A stretch of 64,000 bases of DNA from NCBI GenBank assembly GCA_030427635.1, contig JAUIBA010000001.1:1-64000 (forward strand), written 5' to 3'. This DNA is from Bacteroidia bacterium. Lineage in GTDB: Bacteria; Bacteroidota; Bacteroidia; Chitinophagales; Chitinophagaceae. Shown piece after piece: positions 7,647-16,440 of the stretch. Both the position numbers and the translations under genes were made by a program. Each line of letters starts with the position of its first letter. Position 1 is the first letter of the stretch. The notes beneath the pieces were generated by a model. It was not told where the DNA came from. It did no database searches and worked only from the letters and a program-made list of their open reading frames with translations.

Positions 7647-8084
7647 TTAGTTCACTGATATCTCCATTGTTGCTGGTTCGCTCACTTCTTTTTTAGGAAG
7701 GTTCACCACCAGTACACCATCGGCATACTTTGCAGATATTTTTGAGGTATCTATTTTCTCATTGAGCGTGAAGCTCCTTTTGAAAGACCTCATTTTGTAC
7801 TCACTTCTCAGCCATTTGCCGTCTTCCGCAGTTTCTTTCTGCTCTTCTTTGTGGTCAAAAGATACCGTAAGGTTGTTCTTATCCACATTGATACGGAAGT
7901 CTTCTTTCTTCAGGCCGGGGGCTATCGCATGCACTTCAAATGCATCTGTAGTTTCTTTAATGTTCACGGGTACCTGTGCATAACCGGGTTCTTCACTCAT
8001 ACGGTTCAGACCGTTGAAAAAGATGTCTTCCATAAGACCATTCACTGTGCGGGGCATCATGCCGAAATTTCTTTTTGTGTACAT
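7647..8084 (-). CDS. Small heat-shock protein, Hsp20/alpha-crystallin family
   Basis: This ATP-independent holdase binds unfolding proteins as a large oligomer in the cytosol. The 145-residue protein has a short N-terminal arm, then an alpha-crystallin domain from about residue 35 (VPVNIKETTDAFEVHAIAPGLKKEDF) to 135, with the characteristic A-x-x-x-x-G-V-L motif (AKYADGVLVVNLPK) and an IXI-like tail (MEISVN). An in-frame ATG 105 bases further upstream would add a non-conserved basic stretch across the promoter region, so I choose ATG at 8084, which is preceded by AAGAG. It is monocistronic. The upstream region has a possible sigma-54 promoter and three palindromes. Confidence 0.93.
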   Translation of the reverse strand: MYTKRNFGMMPRTVNGLMEDIFFNGLNRMSEEPGYAQVPVNIKETTDAFEVHAIAPGLKKEDFRINVDKNNLTVSFDHKEEQKETAEDGKWLRSEYKMRSFKRSFTLNEKIDTSKISAKYADGVLVVNLPKKEVSEPATMEISVN

Positions 8085-8124
8085 AGCTCTTAGTTTTTTT
8101 TGTTTTCGTGTTTGCTTGTGTATG

Positions 8125-8141
8125 TACAAATGCCCTGCCAA
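8125..8141 (-). promoter_or_regulatory. Sigma-54-like promoter of the Hsp20 gene
   Basis: The minus strand reads TTGGCAGGGCATTTGTA, which matches TGGCA-N6-TTG with the GG and the TTG at the -24/-12 spacing; two consensus positions (C after TGGCA and C after TTG) differ. The start point would be near 8113, about 29 bases before the ATG. It could be chance; no matching TAnnTTTG box stands out here. Confidence 0.35.
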
Positions 8142-8157
8142 TACATTTTTAGTGACA

Positions 8158-8230
8158 AAATGGCATTTTTGATAAAAATTTAATGACATAATTTCCGATT
8201 TCTATATTTTACACACACAAAATGTCATTT
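8158..8230. promoter_or_regulatory. Three AAATGNCATTT-type palindromes upstream of Hsp20
   Basis: AAATGGCATTT (8158-8168), TAATGACATAA (8181-8191) and AAATGTCATTT (8220-8230) share the core ATG-N-CAT with AT-rich flanks. They lie about 50, 73 and 112 bases upstream of the predicted Hsp20 start point, the range where activators bind. They look like binding sites of one dimeric regulator, unknown to me. Confidence 0.45.
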
Positions 8231-8758
8231 CACAATCGGTTTTATGGTTATTGAGTATCAGAACTATTTTACTACGCCCGTCTTATAGCGCTATGTTATA
8301 AGATTGTTTGATGAGATGAAGGCAGGTTTTTTTCCTGTAGCATCATATTTTATACGACCTTTGCTATACATTTTAACCCTTCGGCCCTATGAATCTTATA
8401 ATACGTACGTTCCGCTATCATTTCTTAATGCACCACAGCAATATATTAATAAAACCACGCGAGTAATTTTCGGTAACTTTTTGTGAACTTTTGCTTGCTT
8501 ACTGTGCGTTTGTTTTTCTCTTTATTTGTTGATTATCATTTGTTTGTGTTTGTTTGATTTGGCGTTTGGTACTACGCAAAAAATAAACTGCTCACTGCGC
8601 AGATTGCTTTTGCTTATCAACCGGCATAACTACTTTAATTCGTCCAATAACCGGCATCTCATTATCGTATTTTCGTTTTAACTTCGCATCCCTGTTTATA
8701 CAGGTTGCAGCCATATTTCCAGGCTGTATTATTGTACAAAATCTAATTCTCAGGTAGC
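8231..8758. other. Gene-free stretch before ffh
   Basis: About 530 bases with no credible coding sequence; a 60-codon frame at 8304-8486 has no recognisable features. The stretch is AT-rich. A nine-base direct repeat AACCGGCAT occurs at 8619-8627 and 8649-8657, exactly 30 bases apart, just ahead of the likely ffh -7 box TAACTTCG (8679-8686). I found no SRP RNA signature. Confidence 0.5.
8679..8686 (+). promoter_or_regulatory. Possible -7 box of ffh
   Basis: TAACTTCG differs at one base from TAnnTTTG and lies 72 bases before the ffh ATG. The position fits, but the upstream TTTG-type element is not clear. Confidence 0.35.
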
Positions 8759-10090
8759 ATGTTTGAAAACCTTAGTGACCGGCTCGAGTCGGCCTTTAAA
8801 CAACTGAAAGGCGAAGGCCGTATCAACGAGATAAATATTGCCTCTACGGTAAAGGAGATTCGTCGCGCCCTTGTGGATGCGGATGTAAACTATAAGATAG
8901 CGAAAGAGTTTACTGACCGGGTAAAGGAAAAAGCAATAGGGGAGAAAGTTATTACATCTGTCAGCCCCGGTCAGCTGATGGTGAAGATTGTTAAGGATGA
9001 GCTTGCCGCTCTGATGGGGGGCAAAGAGGTAGAATTATCGCTATCTTCCAAACCTACTGTTATACTCATAGCCGGCCTGCAGGGTTCTGGTAAAACTACC
9101 TTTTCAGGAAAGCTGGCAAACTTCCTGAAAACTAAGAAAGGTCGTAATCCGCTGCTGGTAGCTGCAGATATTTATCGCCCGGCGGCCATGGAGCAGCTTC
9201 GTGTACTGGCAGAGCAGATAAATGTTCCTGTACATATAGAGCCGGATAACCGCGATGCCGTAGCTATTGCTCAGAATGCTATAAAACTGGCCAAAGAGCA
9301 GGGCAATGGAGTAGTGATAATAGATACTGCCGGCCGTCTGGCCATAGACGAGGCCATGATGACCGAGGTGGCCAATATCCGCTCTGCAGTTAACCCCGAC
9401 GAAATACTGTTCGTTGTTGACTCCATGACAGGGCAGGATGCAGTAAATACAGCCAAGGCATTTAACGACCGTCTGGACTTTACCGGTGTTGTACTTACTA
9501 AACTGGATGGTGATACCCGTGGTGGTGCGGCACTTACCATCAGCTATACGGTAGAGAAGCCTATCAAGTTTGTAAGTATGGGCGAAAAGATGGAAGCGCT
9601 CGACGTTTTCTATCCTGAGCGTATGGCACAGCGTATCCTCGGCATGGGTGATATAACTACCCTTGTAGAGCGTGCCCAGGCTCAGTTCGATGAGGTGCAG
9701 GCTAAAAAACTGGAGAAGAAAATCAAAGCAAACAAATTTGACTTTGATGACTTCAAAGAGCAGCTCAACCAGATAAAGAAGATGGGTAATGTGAAGGACC
9801 TCCTGGCTATGATACCAGGTGTAGGTAAGGCCATCAAGGATATTGACATTTCAGACGATGCATTCAAAGGTATAGAGGCCATGATTAACTCTATGACCCC
9901 TTATGAGCGTGCCAACCCTGATGTAATAGATGGTAGCCGCCGTAAGCGTATAGCCAAAGGTGCGGGTAAGGATGTAAATGAAGTTAATGCCTTTATGAAG
10001 CAGTTTGAGCAGATGAAGCAGATGATGGGTATGATGAATAAAATGAAGGGTGGGGGAATGATGCCCGGTATGTTCCCCGGTCGCCGCTAA
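8759..10090 (+). CDS. ffh: Signal recognition particle protein Ffh (SRP54)
   Basis: Ffh binds signal sequences as they leave the ribosome and, with SRP RNA and FtsY, brings membrane-protein ribosomes to SecYEG. The 443 residues show the N domain (1-90), the SRP GTPase domain with GLQGSGKTT (106-114), DTAGR, TKLDGDTRGGAAL and the insertion box, and the methionine-rich M domain that ends in MMGMMNKMKGGGMMPG. The start ATG at 8759 follows a CAGGTAG-like site. It is monocistronic and converges with the DksA-like gene through a shared terminator. Nothing unusual in the coding sequence. Confidence 0.98.
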   Translation: MFENLSDRLESAFKQLKGEGRINEINIASTVKEIRRALVDADVNYKIAKEFTDRVKEKAIGEKVITSVSPGQLMVKIVKDELAALMGGKEVELSLSSKPTVILIAGLQGSGKTTFSGKLANFLKTKKGRNPLLVAADIYRPAAMEQLRVLAEQINVPVHIEPDNRDAVAIAQNAIKLAKEQGNGVVIIDTAGRLAIDEAMMTEVANIRSAVNPDEILFVVDSMTGQDAVNTAKAFNDRLDFTGVVLTKLDGDTRGGAALTISYTVEKPIKFVSMGEKMEALDVFYPERMAQRILGMGDITTLVERAQAQFDEVQAKKLEKKIKANKFDFDDFKEQLNQIKKMGNVKDLLAMIPGVGKAIKDIDISDDAFKGIEAMINSMTPYERANPDVIDGSRRKRIAKGAGKDVNEVNAFMKQFEQMKQMMGMMNKMKGGGMMPGMFPGRR

Positions 10091-10119
10091 GCAAGCAAAT
10101 CACGACATAAGCATATACA

Positions 10120-10156
10120 AATAAAGGCTGTCAGTTATTACCTGACAGCCTTTATT
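10120..10156. terminator. Bidirectional terminator between ffh and the DksA-like gene
   Basis: A perfect 15-bp stem (10120-10134 with 10142-10156) around a 7-base loop, AT-rich at the base so that each strand ends in TTTATT. It lies between two convergent genes and can serve both. Confidence 0.85.
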
Positions 10157-10186
10157 CCCTCTTATGGTCCGGGTCTCTTCTGAGAC

Positions 10187-11350
10187 CTACCTTGTCATCA
10201 TATTTTTTGCTTCTATGCTCAGTGTAGCATGAGGCACAGCACGCAGGCGCGCTTTGTCTATGAGCTTACCGGTTACACGGCACACACCATAGGTCTTGTT
10301 CTCAATGCGTACAAGCGCCTTTTCCAGGTGGTTCATAAACTGTATCTGCCGGCTGGCCAGCTGTGCCAGTTGCTCACGCTCCATAGCGCCGCTGCCGTCT
10401 TCCATATTCATGAAGCGGTTTTCAGTATCTTCAGTGCCTGCTTCATCCTTATGAGTGATAAGCCCCTGCAGGTAATGCAGTTCTTTACGTGCAGCATCCA
10501 GTCTTGACTGTATCAGCTGTTTAAACTCGTTCAGTTCATCATCGCTGTAGCGGTACACCGTTGCTGGTACTTCCTGTACAGGCTCATCAAGTATAGAGCG
10601 GTATGCTTCTGTATGGTATGATGCAGGTGGTTCTGTATTTACTGTTTTTGCCTTCTTCGATTTGTTCTCCAGTTTACGGTGAGCAATAATCACCTGAGGC
10701 TTTTTCTCCAGTGGTCTTGCTGCCGGCGTTGCTGTAGGCTTGGGCTGAGCTGGTGCGCTTTTCAGTACCGGGAGGTTTTTAGCAGCAGCTGCTTTAGCTG
10801 CACTTGCCTTAGCTGCTTCAGCCGCTTTTCCTTTTGCCGCCGTTTTAGGTGCCGGAGTTGCTTTTACAGGAGCTTCTTTTTTGGTTGTTTTAGCAGTAGC
10901 TTTTGCAGCAGCCTGTTTTTTAGGTGCTTCTTTAGGCGCAGGAGCTGCTTTTTTAGCAGTAGCTTTTTTTACCGGTGCTGCAGGAGCTGCTTTTTTTACC
11001 GGTGCCGCTTTCTTAGTCGCTGTCGTTTTTGCCGTGGCCGTTGGTGCCGGTTTAGTATTCTTTTTCGTCACAGTCTTTTGATTGTTTGTTTTTGCTATAG
11101 ATTTTTTTACCAGTGCTTTAGGTGCAACGGTCGTCTTTGGGGTTGGGCTAGCTTTTGCAGCAGCTTTTTTCACTGTTTTTTTAGGAGCGGGAGCCTTCGG
11201 TGCAGCTTTTGTAGCAGGCTTGGGAGCAGCTTTCTTAGCTGCTGGTTTAGGGGTTGCTACTTTTTTGGCCGGTGCCGTTTTTTTCTTTCCTGCGTCAGAT
11301 GCTTTTACGCTTTTTACAGCTTTTGCTGCTACTTTTTTACTGATAGCCAT
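10187..11350 (-). CDS. DksA/TraR-like protein with a long histone-H1-like Lys/Ala/Pro tail
   Basis: The 387-residue protein is a chimera in composition. Residues 1 to about 225 are almost only Lys, Ala, Pro and Thr in AKKAAP-type repeats, like bacterial histone-H1 homologues that bind DNA without a fold. Residues 266-387 match the DksA/TraR family of Bacteroidota: a coiled coil with acidic residues at its tip (KDEAGTEDTENRF) and the finger region YGVCRVTGKLIDKARLRAVPHATLSIEAK. Only one of the usual four zinc cysteines remains (Cys357), so it is unlikely to bind zinc. DksA proteins enter the RNA polymerase secondary channel and tune transcription. The start is 4 bases after the ileS stop with TTAAAGGT ahead, so it is co-transcribed with ileS. 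The role of the tail is inferred. Confidence 0.88.
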   Translation of the reverse strand: MAISKKVAAKAVKSVKASDAGKKKTAPAKKVATPKPAAKKAAPKPATKAAPKAPAPKKTVKKAAAKASPTPKTTVAPKALVKKSIAKTNNQKTVTKKNTKPAPTATAKTTATKKAAPVKKAAPAAPVKKATAKKAAPAPKEAPKKQAAAKATAKTTKKEAPVKATPAPKTAAKGKAAEAAKASAAKAAAAKNLPVLKSAPAQPKPTATPAARPLEKKPQVIIAHRKLENKSKKAKTVNTEPPASYHTEAYRSILDEPVQEVPATVYRYSDDELNEFKQLIQSRLDAARKELHYLQGLITHKDEAGTEDTENRFMNMEDGSGAMEREQLAQLASRQIQFMNHLEKALVRIENKTYGVCRVTGKLIDKARLRAVPHATLSIEAKNMMTR

Positions 11351-11354
11351 ACCT

Positions 11355-14300
11355 TTAAGGCGTTTTTGATATGAGTATTTGTATTGTTACCTCATTAATC
11401 TCTATTGGTTTTCCTCCCTCTGCTATCGGTGCAAATTCTATCCTGTCTGCCAAAATTTCCGCGCAAATATAATTACTAAAATTAATTATGGCACTTTTTA
11501 TCATTTCGTGGTCCTCTATTGTCAGATTTATGCGGTCTGTTACGTCCAGTCCGTTGTCCTTTCTTTCCTTCTGCACCCTGTTCACAAGTTCACGCGCTAT
11601 GCCTTCCTCCAGTAGCTCCGGGGTGATAGCAATATCAAGGGCTACGGTAAGCATATCTTTATTAGCTACAGACCATCCTGGGATGTCTTCTGCTATAATG
11701 TCCACATCGCCGGGTCCTATGGTTACTGTTTCACCATTCACAGCCAGTTCGTAGCTCTTATCTCTTTCCAGCTGTGCTATCTCTGCCTGGCTCATAGCGC
11801 TTATTGCTGCAGCAGTGGCCTTCATCAGGGCACCCATGCGTGTTCCTAACGCTTTAAAGTTGGGTTTGATTTTCTTCTTTATCAGTCCTTCTGTTTCTGT
11901 TATATATTCTATAGACTTGATATTTACTTCACTCTTAATGAGCTCTTCAACTTTTGAAAGTTGCTCCTTCATGGAGCTGTTCAGCACAGGTATCAGTATC
12001 CTGCTTAGTGGCTGGCGTACTTTTATATTTACTTTTTTACGCAGTGAAAGTACCAGTGAGGAGGTATTCTGAGCCAGTTCCATACGCTCTTCCAGCATGT
12101 TGTCTATCAGCTCGCTATTGCTTACAGGGAAGTCTGAAAGGTGTACACTTTCAGCGGATAACCTGCCTGACACACTATTCAGGTTACTGTACAGCCAGTC
12201 GGCAAAGAAAGGAGCAACAGGTGCTATAAGCTGTGCCAGTGTTTCCAGACATTCATACAGTGTCTGGTAGGCGCATATCTTGTCATGCTCATACTCTCCT
12301 TTCCAGAAACGACGGCGGCACAGGCGCACATACCAGTTACTCAGCTGCTCATCTACAAAGTTTTCTATTGCCCGCCCTGCCAGTGTTGGCTCATAGTCAT
12401 TGAGGTAGTTGGTTACATCTTTTATAAGACTATGCAGAGAGGATAGTATCCATCGGTCAATTTCAGGTCTTTCACCGGCAGGTATATACTTTTCGCTGAA
12501 TGTAAAGCCATCAACATTGGCATACAGGGCAAAGAACTGATAGGTATTAAACAGTGTACCGAAAAACTTTCGCTGAACCTCTTTGATGCCTTCCATGTCA
12601 AACTTCAGGCTATCCCATGGCGAGGCATTGGTAATGAGATACCAGCGTGTGGCATCGGCGCTGTACTCATTGATGGTAGTGAATGGGTCCACGACATTAC
12701 CCAGTCGTTTACTCATTTTATTGCCATTCTTATCCAGTACCAGTCCATTACTTACCACTGTCTTGTATGCTACGCTGTCAAAGAGCATTACTGCTAATGC
12801 ATGCAGTGTATAAAACCATCCGCGTGTCTGGTCTACTCCTTCGGCTATAAAGTCGGCGGGGAAGTTGTTCTTCAGTTCTTTGAGTGGGTTATTCTCAAAA
12901 GGGTAGTGAAGCTGTGCATATGGCATAGCGCCGCTGTCAAACCATACATCTACCAGGTCAGGCTCACGCTTCATGGGCTGCCCGCTATCAGATACCAGTA
13001 TTATCTGGTCAACGAATGGCTTATGCAGGTCCAGATTTTCGTCTGTTATAAACTGATTGGTATTCAGTTTATCATTGGCTTTTGCCACTTCAGCTTTCAG
13101 CTCGGCAATACTGCCTATGCATTTGAATTCATTTCTGTCTTCTGTGACCCATACCGGTAATGGTGTGCCCCAGAAACGGCTTCTGCTCAGGTTCCAGTCT
13201 ACCATGTTTTCAAGCCAGTTGCCAAAACGACCTTCTCCGGTGGCTTTCGGTTTCCAGTTGATGGTTTTGTTCAGCTCCACCATGCGGTCTTTCATTGCTG
13301 TAGTGCGTATGAACCATGCATCCAGTGGGTAATAGATAACAGGTTTGTCGGTACGCCAGCAGTGGGGATAGGTATGTTCGTACTTCTCTACTTTAAATGC
13401 ATGGCCGCTCAGCTTTAGTTTTACCGCTATATCTACATCTACATCTTTGTAGTCAGGATCATTTTTATAGTTTTTTACATAGCGTCCGCTGAACTCTCCG
13501 GTATAGTCTGTAAACTTACCTTCTCTGTCCACCATCACCAGTATTCCTATATCGTTTTTCCTCCCTACACGGTAGTCATCTGCACCAAATGCCGGGGCTG
13601 TATGTACGATACCGGTACCATCTTCAGTAGTAACAAAGTCGCCCGTTATAACTCGCCACGGATCTCCACCTGCTATTTCGCGGGTATTTCCCTCAAATGG
13701 CAGCAGCTGGTCGTAGCGCAGTCCTTCAAGGTCACTGCCTTTATATTCACCTATTATTTTCCATGGTATCACTTTGCCATCTTTGTTATACAAGGACATG
13801 TCTGAGTTTTCGGTCTCAGCCTTAAAGTGCTTGTACATCAGTGCCTTGGCTAGTATTACATTGCATGGCTCATGTGTGTACGGGTTAAATGTCTGCACCA
13901 GTACATAGTCAATGTTAGCACCTACCGTAAGGCCGCAGTTACTGGGGAGTGTCCATGGGGTGGTGGTCCATGCTATAAAAGAAACGGTATGAGCTGATTG
14001 TGCTGACATTTCAGCTGTCAGATATGGTGCCCAAGCATTTTTTACAGTTTCTGTCAGTGCCAGTTGTAATGGATGCACCTCCTGCTGTATAGAGCCTGCG
14101 TCAGATAGGCTGAACATGGCTACAACCGTTGTGTCTTTTACATCTTTGTAGGTGCCTGGCTGATTGAGCTCATGACTGCTGAGGCCGGTGCCTGCAGCAG
14201 GGGAGAAGGGCTGTATGCTTACGCTTTTATACAGAAGTCCCTTATCAAACAGTTGTTTCAGTGCCCACCACAGTGTTTCTATATATTCATTATCAAAGGT

Positions 14301-14750
14301 TACATAAGGGTGCTGCATGTCCACCCAGTAGCCCATTTTTTCTGTTATTTCTTCCCACTTGTCTTTGTAGCGCATTACTACTTCCCGGCATTTACGGTTA
14401 TAGTCATCTACGCTTATTTTGGTACCGATGTCTTCTTTGGTTATTCCCAGTTCTTTTTCTACTCCCAGCTCTACCGGTAGTCCATGAGTATCCCATCCGG
14501 CTTTACGCTGTACCTGATATCCCTGCATGGTTTTGAACCGGCACACCAGATCTTTCAGTGTACGGGATATTACATGATGAATACCCGGCATGCCATTGGC
14601 ACTGGGAGGCCCTTCATAAAATACAAATGGCTCAGCTCCCTCTCTTTGTCCTATGCTTTTTTCAAAACTATTCTCTGCTTTCCATGCAGCAAGTATCTCC
14701 TGCTCTATAGCGGGCATGTTAAGCCCTCTTGATTCTTTATATCTGGACAT
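11355..14750 (-). CDS. ileS: Isoleucyl-tRNA synthetase
   Basis: IleS charges tRNA-Ile with isoleucine and edits valine. The 1131-residue length fits the longer Bacteroidota form. The HIGH-type motif is GMPGIHH in PPSANGMPGIHHVISR near residue 58, the editing (CP1) insertion contains FIAWTTTPWTLPSN and HTAPAFGADDY, the KMSKS loop is NKMSKRLGN, and the anticodon-binding and C-terminal domains follow. Start ATG 14750 gives MSRYKESRGLNMPAIEQEIL, as expected. It is transcribed leftward together with the DksA-like gene and stands divergent from the DUF4105 gene, with about 180 bases between the starts. A T-box is not seen in that gap. Confidence 0.98.
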   Translation of the reverse strand: MSRYKESRGLNMPAIEQEILAAWKAENSFEKSIGQREGAEPFVFYEGPPSANGMPGIHHVISRTLKDLVCRFKTMQGYQVQRKAGWDTHGLPVELGVEKELGITKEDIGTKISVDDYNRKCREVVMRYKDKWEEITEKMGYWVDMQHPYVTFDNEYIETLWWALKQLFDKGLLYKSVSIQPFSPAAGTGLSSHELNQPGTYKDVKDTTVVAMFSLSDAGSIQQEVHPLQLALTETVKNAWAPYLTAEMSAQSAHTVSFIAWTTTPWTLPSNCGLTVGANIDYVLVQTFNPYTHEPCNVILAKALMYKHFKAETENSDMSLYNKDGKVIPWKIIGEYKGSDLEGLRYDQLLPFEGNTREIAGGDPWRVITGDFVTTEDGTGIVHTAPAFGADDYRVGRKNDIGILVMVDREGKFTDYTGEFSGRYVKNYKNDPDYKDVDVDIAVKLKLSGHAFKVEKYEHTYPHCWRTDKPVIYYPLDAWFIRTTAMKDRMVELNKTINWKPKATGEGRFGNWLENMVDWNLSRSRFWGTPLPVWVTEDRNEFKCIGSIAELKAEVAKANDKLNTNQFITDENLDLHKPFVDQIILVSDSGQPMKREPDLVDVWFDSGAMPYAQLHYPFENNPLKELKNNFPADFIAEGVDQTRGWFYTLHALAVMLFDSVAYKTVVSNGLVLDKNGNKMSKRLGNVVDPFTTINEYSADATRWYLITNASPWDSLKFDMEGIKEVQRKFFGTLFNTYQFFALYANVDGFTFSEKYIPAGERPEIDRWILSSLHSLIKDVTNYLNDYEPTLAGRAIENFVDEQLSNWYVRLCRRRFWKGEYEHDKICAYQTLYECLETLAQLIAPVAPFFADWLYSNLNSVSGRLSAESVHLSDFPVSNSELIDNMLEERMELAQNTSSLVLSLRKKVNIKVRQPLSRILIPVLNSSMKEQLSKVEELIKSEVNIKSIEYITETEGLIKKKIKPNFKALGTRMGALMKATAAAISAMSQAEIAQLERDKSYELAVNGETVTIGPGDVDIIAEDIPGWSVANKDMLTVALDIAITPELLEEGIARELVNRVQKERKDNGLDVTDRINLTIEDHEMIKSAIINFSNYICAEILADRIEFAPIAEGGKPIEINEVTIQILISKTP

Positions 14751-14912
14751 TATTATATGCTGTTTATTGTTGTAGTGAGGTGCTGCCTAAACAATTCAGG
14801 ACCACAAAAATAAGGCGCAAAGGTAGCTGGTTTTCCTGTCTTTTTCCTTCATATAGTTGATAGGGTGCTGATGCAATACTCGCATTAAGGGTGTATTGCC
14901 CGTCAATAGATG

Positions 14913-14920
14913 TATCTTCG
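14913..14920 (+). promoter_or_regulatory. Possible -7 box of the DUF4105 gene
   Basis: TATCTTCG, one base off TAnnTTTG, ends 12 bases before the chosen ATG at 14933. It supports that start over an in-frame GTG at 14891. Confidence 0.4.
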
Positions 14921-14932
14921 GATATCGCTTTT

Positions 14933-16114
14933 ATGAGGTATTTAGTAACATTTGTTTTGTTTTTGTCGCTTTTCTGTGTGCATTTTGCTGTAGCACAGCC
15001 GGTTTTGCCTACAGGCACAGAAAAATTTGAACATATGCGTATCTCATATGTGATGTGCTATCCAGGAATGGAAACATGGGAAACATTCGGGCACTCCTGT
15101 ATTCGTATAGTAGATAGTACGGCAGAGGGGGCAGAAAGAGATAAAATATATAACTACGGCTTTTTTGAGGTAAGTGAGGGTAATAGTATATGGAAGCAGG
15201 TGTTTACAGGCAGGGTTATTGATCTGTTGGATACCATAACCTATGAAGAGCTTATGGCAGAATATACATTCAAAGGGCGTGGGCTGGAAGAGCTGGAGCT
15301 GAACCTGAATGCATCGCAGAAAGAAAAGGTCTATCATTATTTACGTGACAATCTCAGGCGCGAGCGGAGATATTATGAATTCGATTCATTTTATGATAAC
15401 TGTACAACCCGCATTGCCGACCTTTTTTATGACCTTTTCGGTGAGCATTTTGTGCCCGGTAAAATATTGCCGGAGGGGAAATACATTACTTACAGAGCAC
15501 TCACCGTAGGGCCGTTGTGTAGCAGGCAGCGTAAATACTGGACCGGACTAGCTACCAATCTTATATATGGAAGCCCTGCCGATAAAGTAATAAATGAGCG
15601 GGAAGCCCTTCATTTTCCACCTTTCCTGTTTGAAGCATTGCAAGGCGCATCCATAGATGGTAACCCTGTAGGGGGAGACGTGACATGGATACAGAAAGAT
15701 AAAGTACAGTGGGACAATGGGGTAAACTGGCCACTGATATTATTTAATATAACAGCTCTGCTGCTTTTGTTATCCATTGTGTATGTACGGAATCTAAGAC
15801 CACTATATTTTGTTTTAAGTAACCTAATTCTGATACTATCAGGAATAATCGGCTGCATATTGCTGTACACATCTACTTTCGACGGCGACCCTGCATGGAA
15901 GTATAACTACAACATACTGTGGGCGCTTCCTACCAATATCATTGTTCCCTTTTTGATAGCTCCTTTAAAAAAGTGGTACTGCCTCATTGCCTTGTGTGCA
16001 ATTTTTATTGTTACAGGAGTCAATCTTGCCCGTATTCAAATTATGCCTCTTGATACTATAGGTCCCCTTTTATTTTCCCTTCTTCTTGTTTATTCGTTTG
16101 AATATAAAAAGTAG
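14933..16114 (+). CDS. DUF4105-family membrane protein
   Basis: The product, 393 residues, begins with a signal peptide or anchor (MRYLVTFVLFLSLFCVHFAVAQ), followed by a periplasmic DUF4105 domain with the family hallmarks TFGHSCIRIVD and FDSFYDNCTTRIADL; these resemble NlpC/P60-like His and Cys/Asn sites, but an enzymatic role is unproven. From about residue 270 there are four or so membrane helices (WPLILFNITALLLLLSIVY, FVLSNLILILSGIIGCILLY, ILWALPTNIIVPFLIA, LLFSLLLVYSF). The family is widespread in Bacteroidota and of unknown function. I prefer ATG at 14933 because it opens a signal sequence and follows the -7 box. Confidence 0.85.
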   Translation: MRYLVTFVLFLSLFCVHFAVAQPVLPTGTEKFEHMRISYVMCYPGMETWETFGHSCIRIVDSTAEGAERDKIYNYGFFEVSEGNSIWKQVFTGRVIDLLDTITYEELMAEYTFKGRGLEELELNLNASQKEKVYHYLRDNLRRERRYYEFDSFYDNCTTRIADLFYDLFGEHFVPGKILPEGKYITYRALTVGPLCSRQRKYWTGLATNLIYGSPADKVINEREALHFPPFLFEALQGASIDGNPVGGDVTWIQKDKVQWDNGVNWPLILFNITALLLLLSIVYVRNLRPLYFVLSNLILILSGIIGCILLYTSTFDGDPAWKYNYNILWALPTNIIVPFLIAPLKKWYCLIALCAIFIVTGVNLARIQIMPLDTIGPLLFSLLLVYSFEYKK

Positions 16115-16440
16115 TACTTATTTTTCTTTTAGTTAAATATTTACTTTTCATTACTTACATTATATTATTTCATACATAAAATATGGAATAATTCGTTTGT
16201 TGGCTTGACTTTTCGTTTTTATTCTTTTTTCATTTTCTTCACATTTATTTCATAACTTACGTTTTAATATTTATTATTTCATAAATAACATTTTCTATTT
16301 TATTGAAAATCAATAATTTGTGAATTGAAAATAATAATATCTTCTATAGTTAACTTTAATTCAGTGTCTAATAAGTTATGCTATAAATTAATTTGTTGTT
16401 TAATAAAATATCATTGGTCACATTTTCTAAAACAGTCAGC
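16115..16440. other. AT-rich leader region before the giant Ig-repeat gene
   Basis: About 325 bases without a gene, visibly richer in A and T than the surroundings. The ten-base word TTATTTCATA occurs three times in the same orientation (16165-16174, 16245-16254, 16274-16283). A weak promoter, TTTG at 16317-16320 and TATCTTCT at 16338-16345, could drive the downstream gene with a leader of about 90 bases. Confidence 0.5.

Noticed and set aside
8304-8486. 60-codon frame between Hsp20 and ffh
   Set aside because: No ribosome site, no similarity to a known small protein, composition like the surrounding non-coding DNA.
8231-8758. Possible SRP RNA gene next to ffh
   Set aside because: No conserved tetraloop helix or symmetric-loop signature of SRP RNA could be found on either strand.
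10679-11374. 231-codon Cys/Phe/Arg/Ser-rich plus-strand frame
   Set aside because: It is the antisense of the Lys/Ala repeat tail; the repeats keep several frames open by chance.
14764-15018. 84-codon minus-strand frame between ileS and the DUF4105 gene
   Set aside because: It overlaps the DUF4105 signal-peptide region on the other strand and shows no motif.
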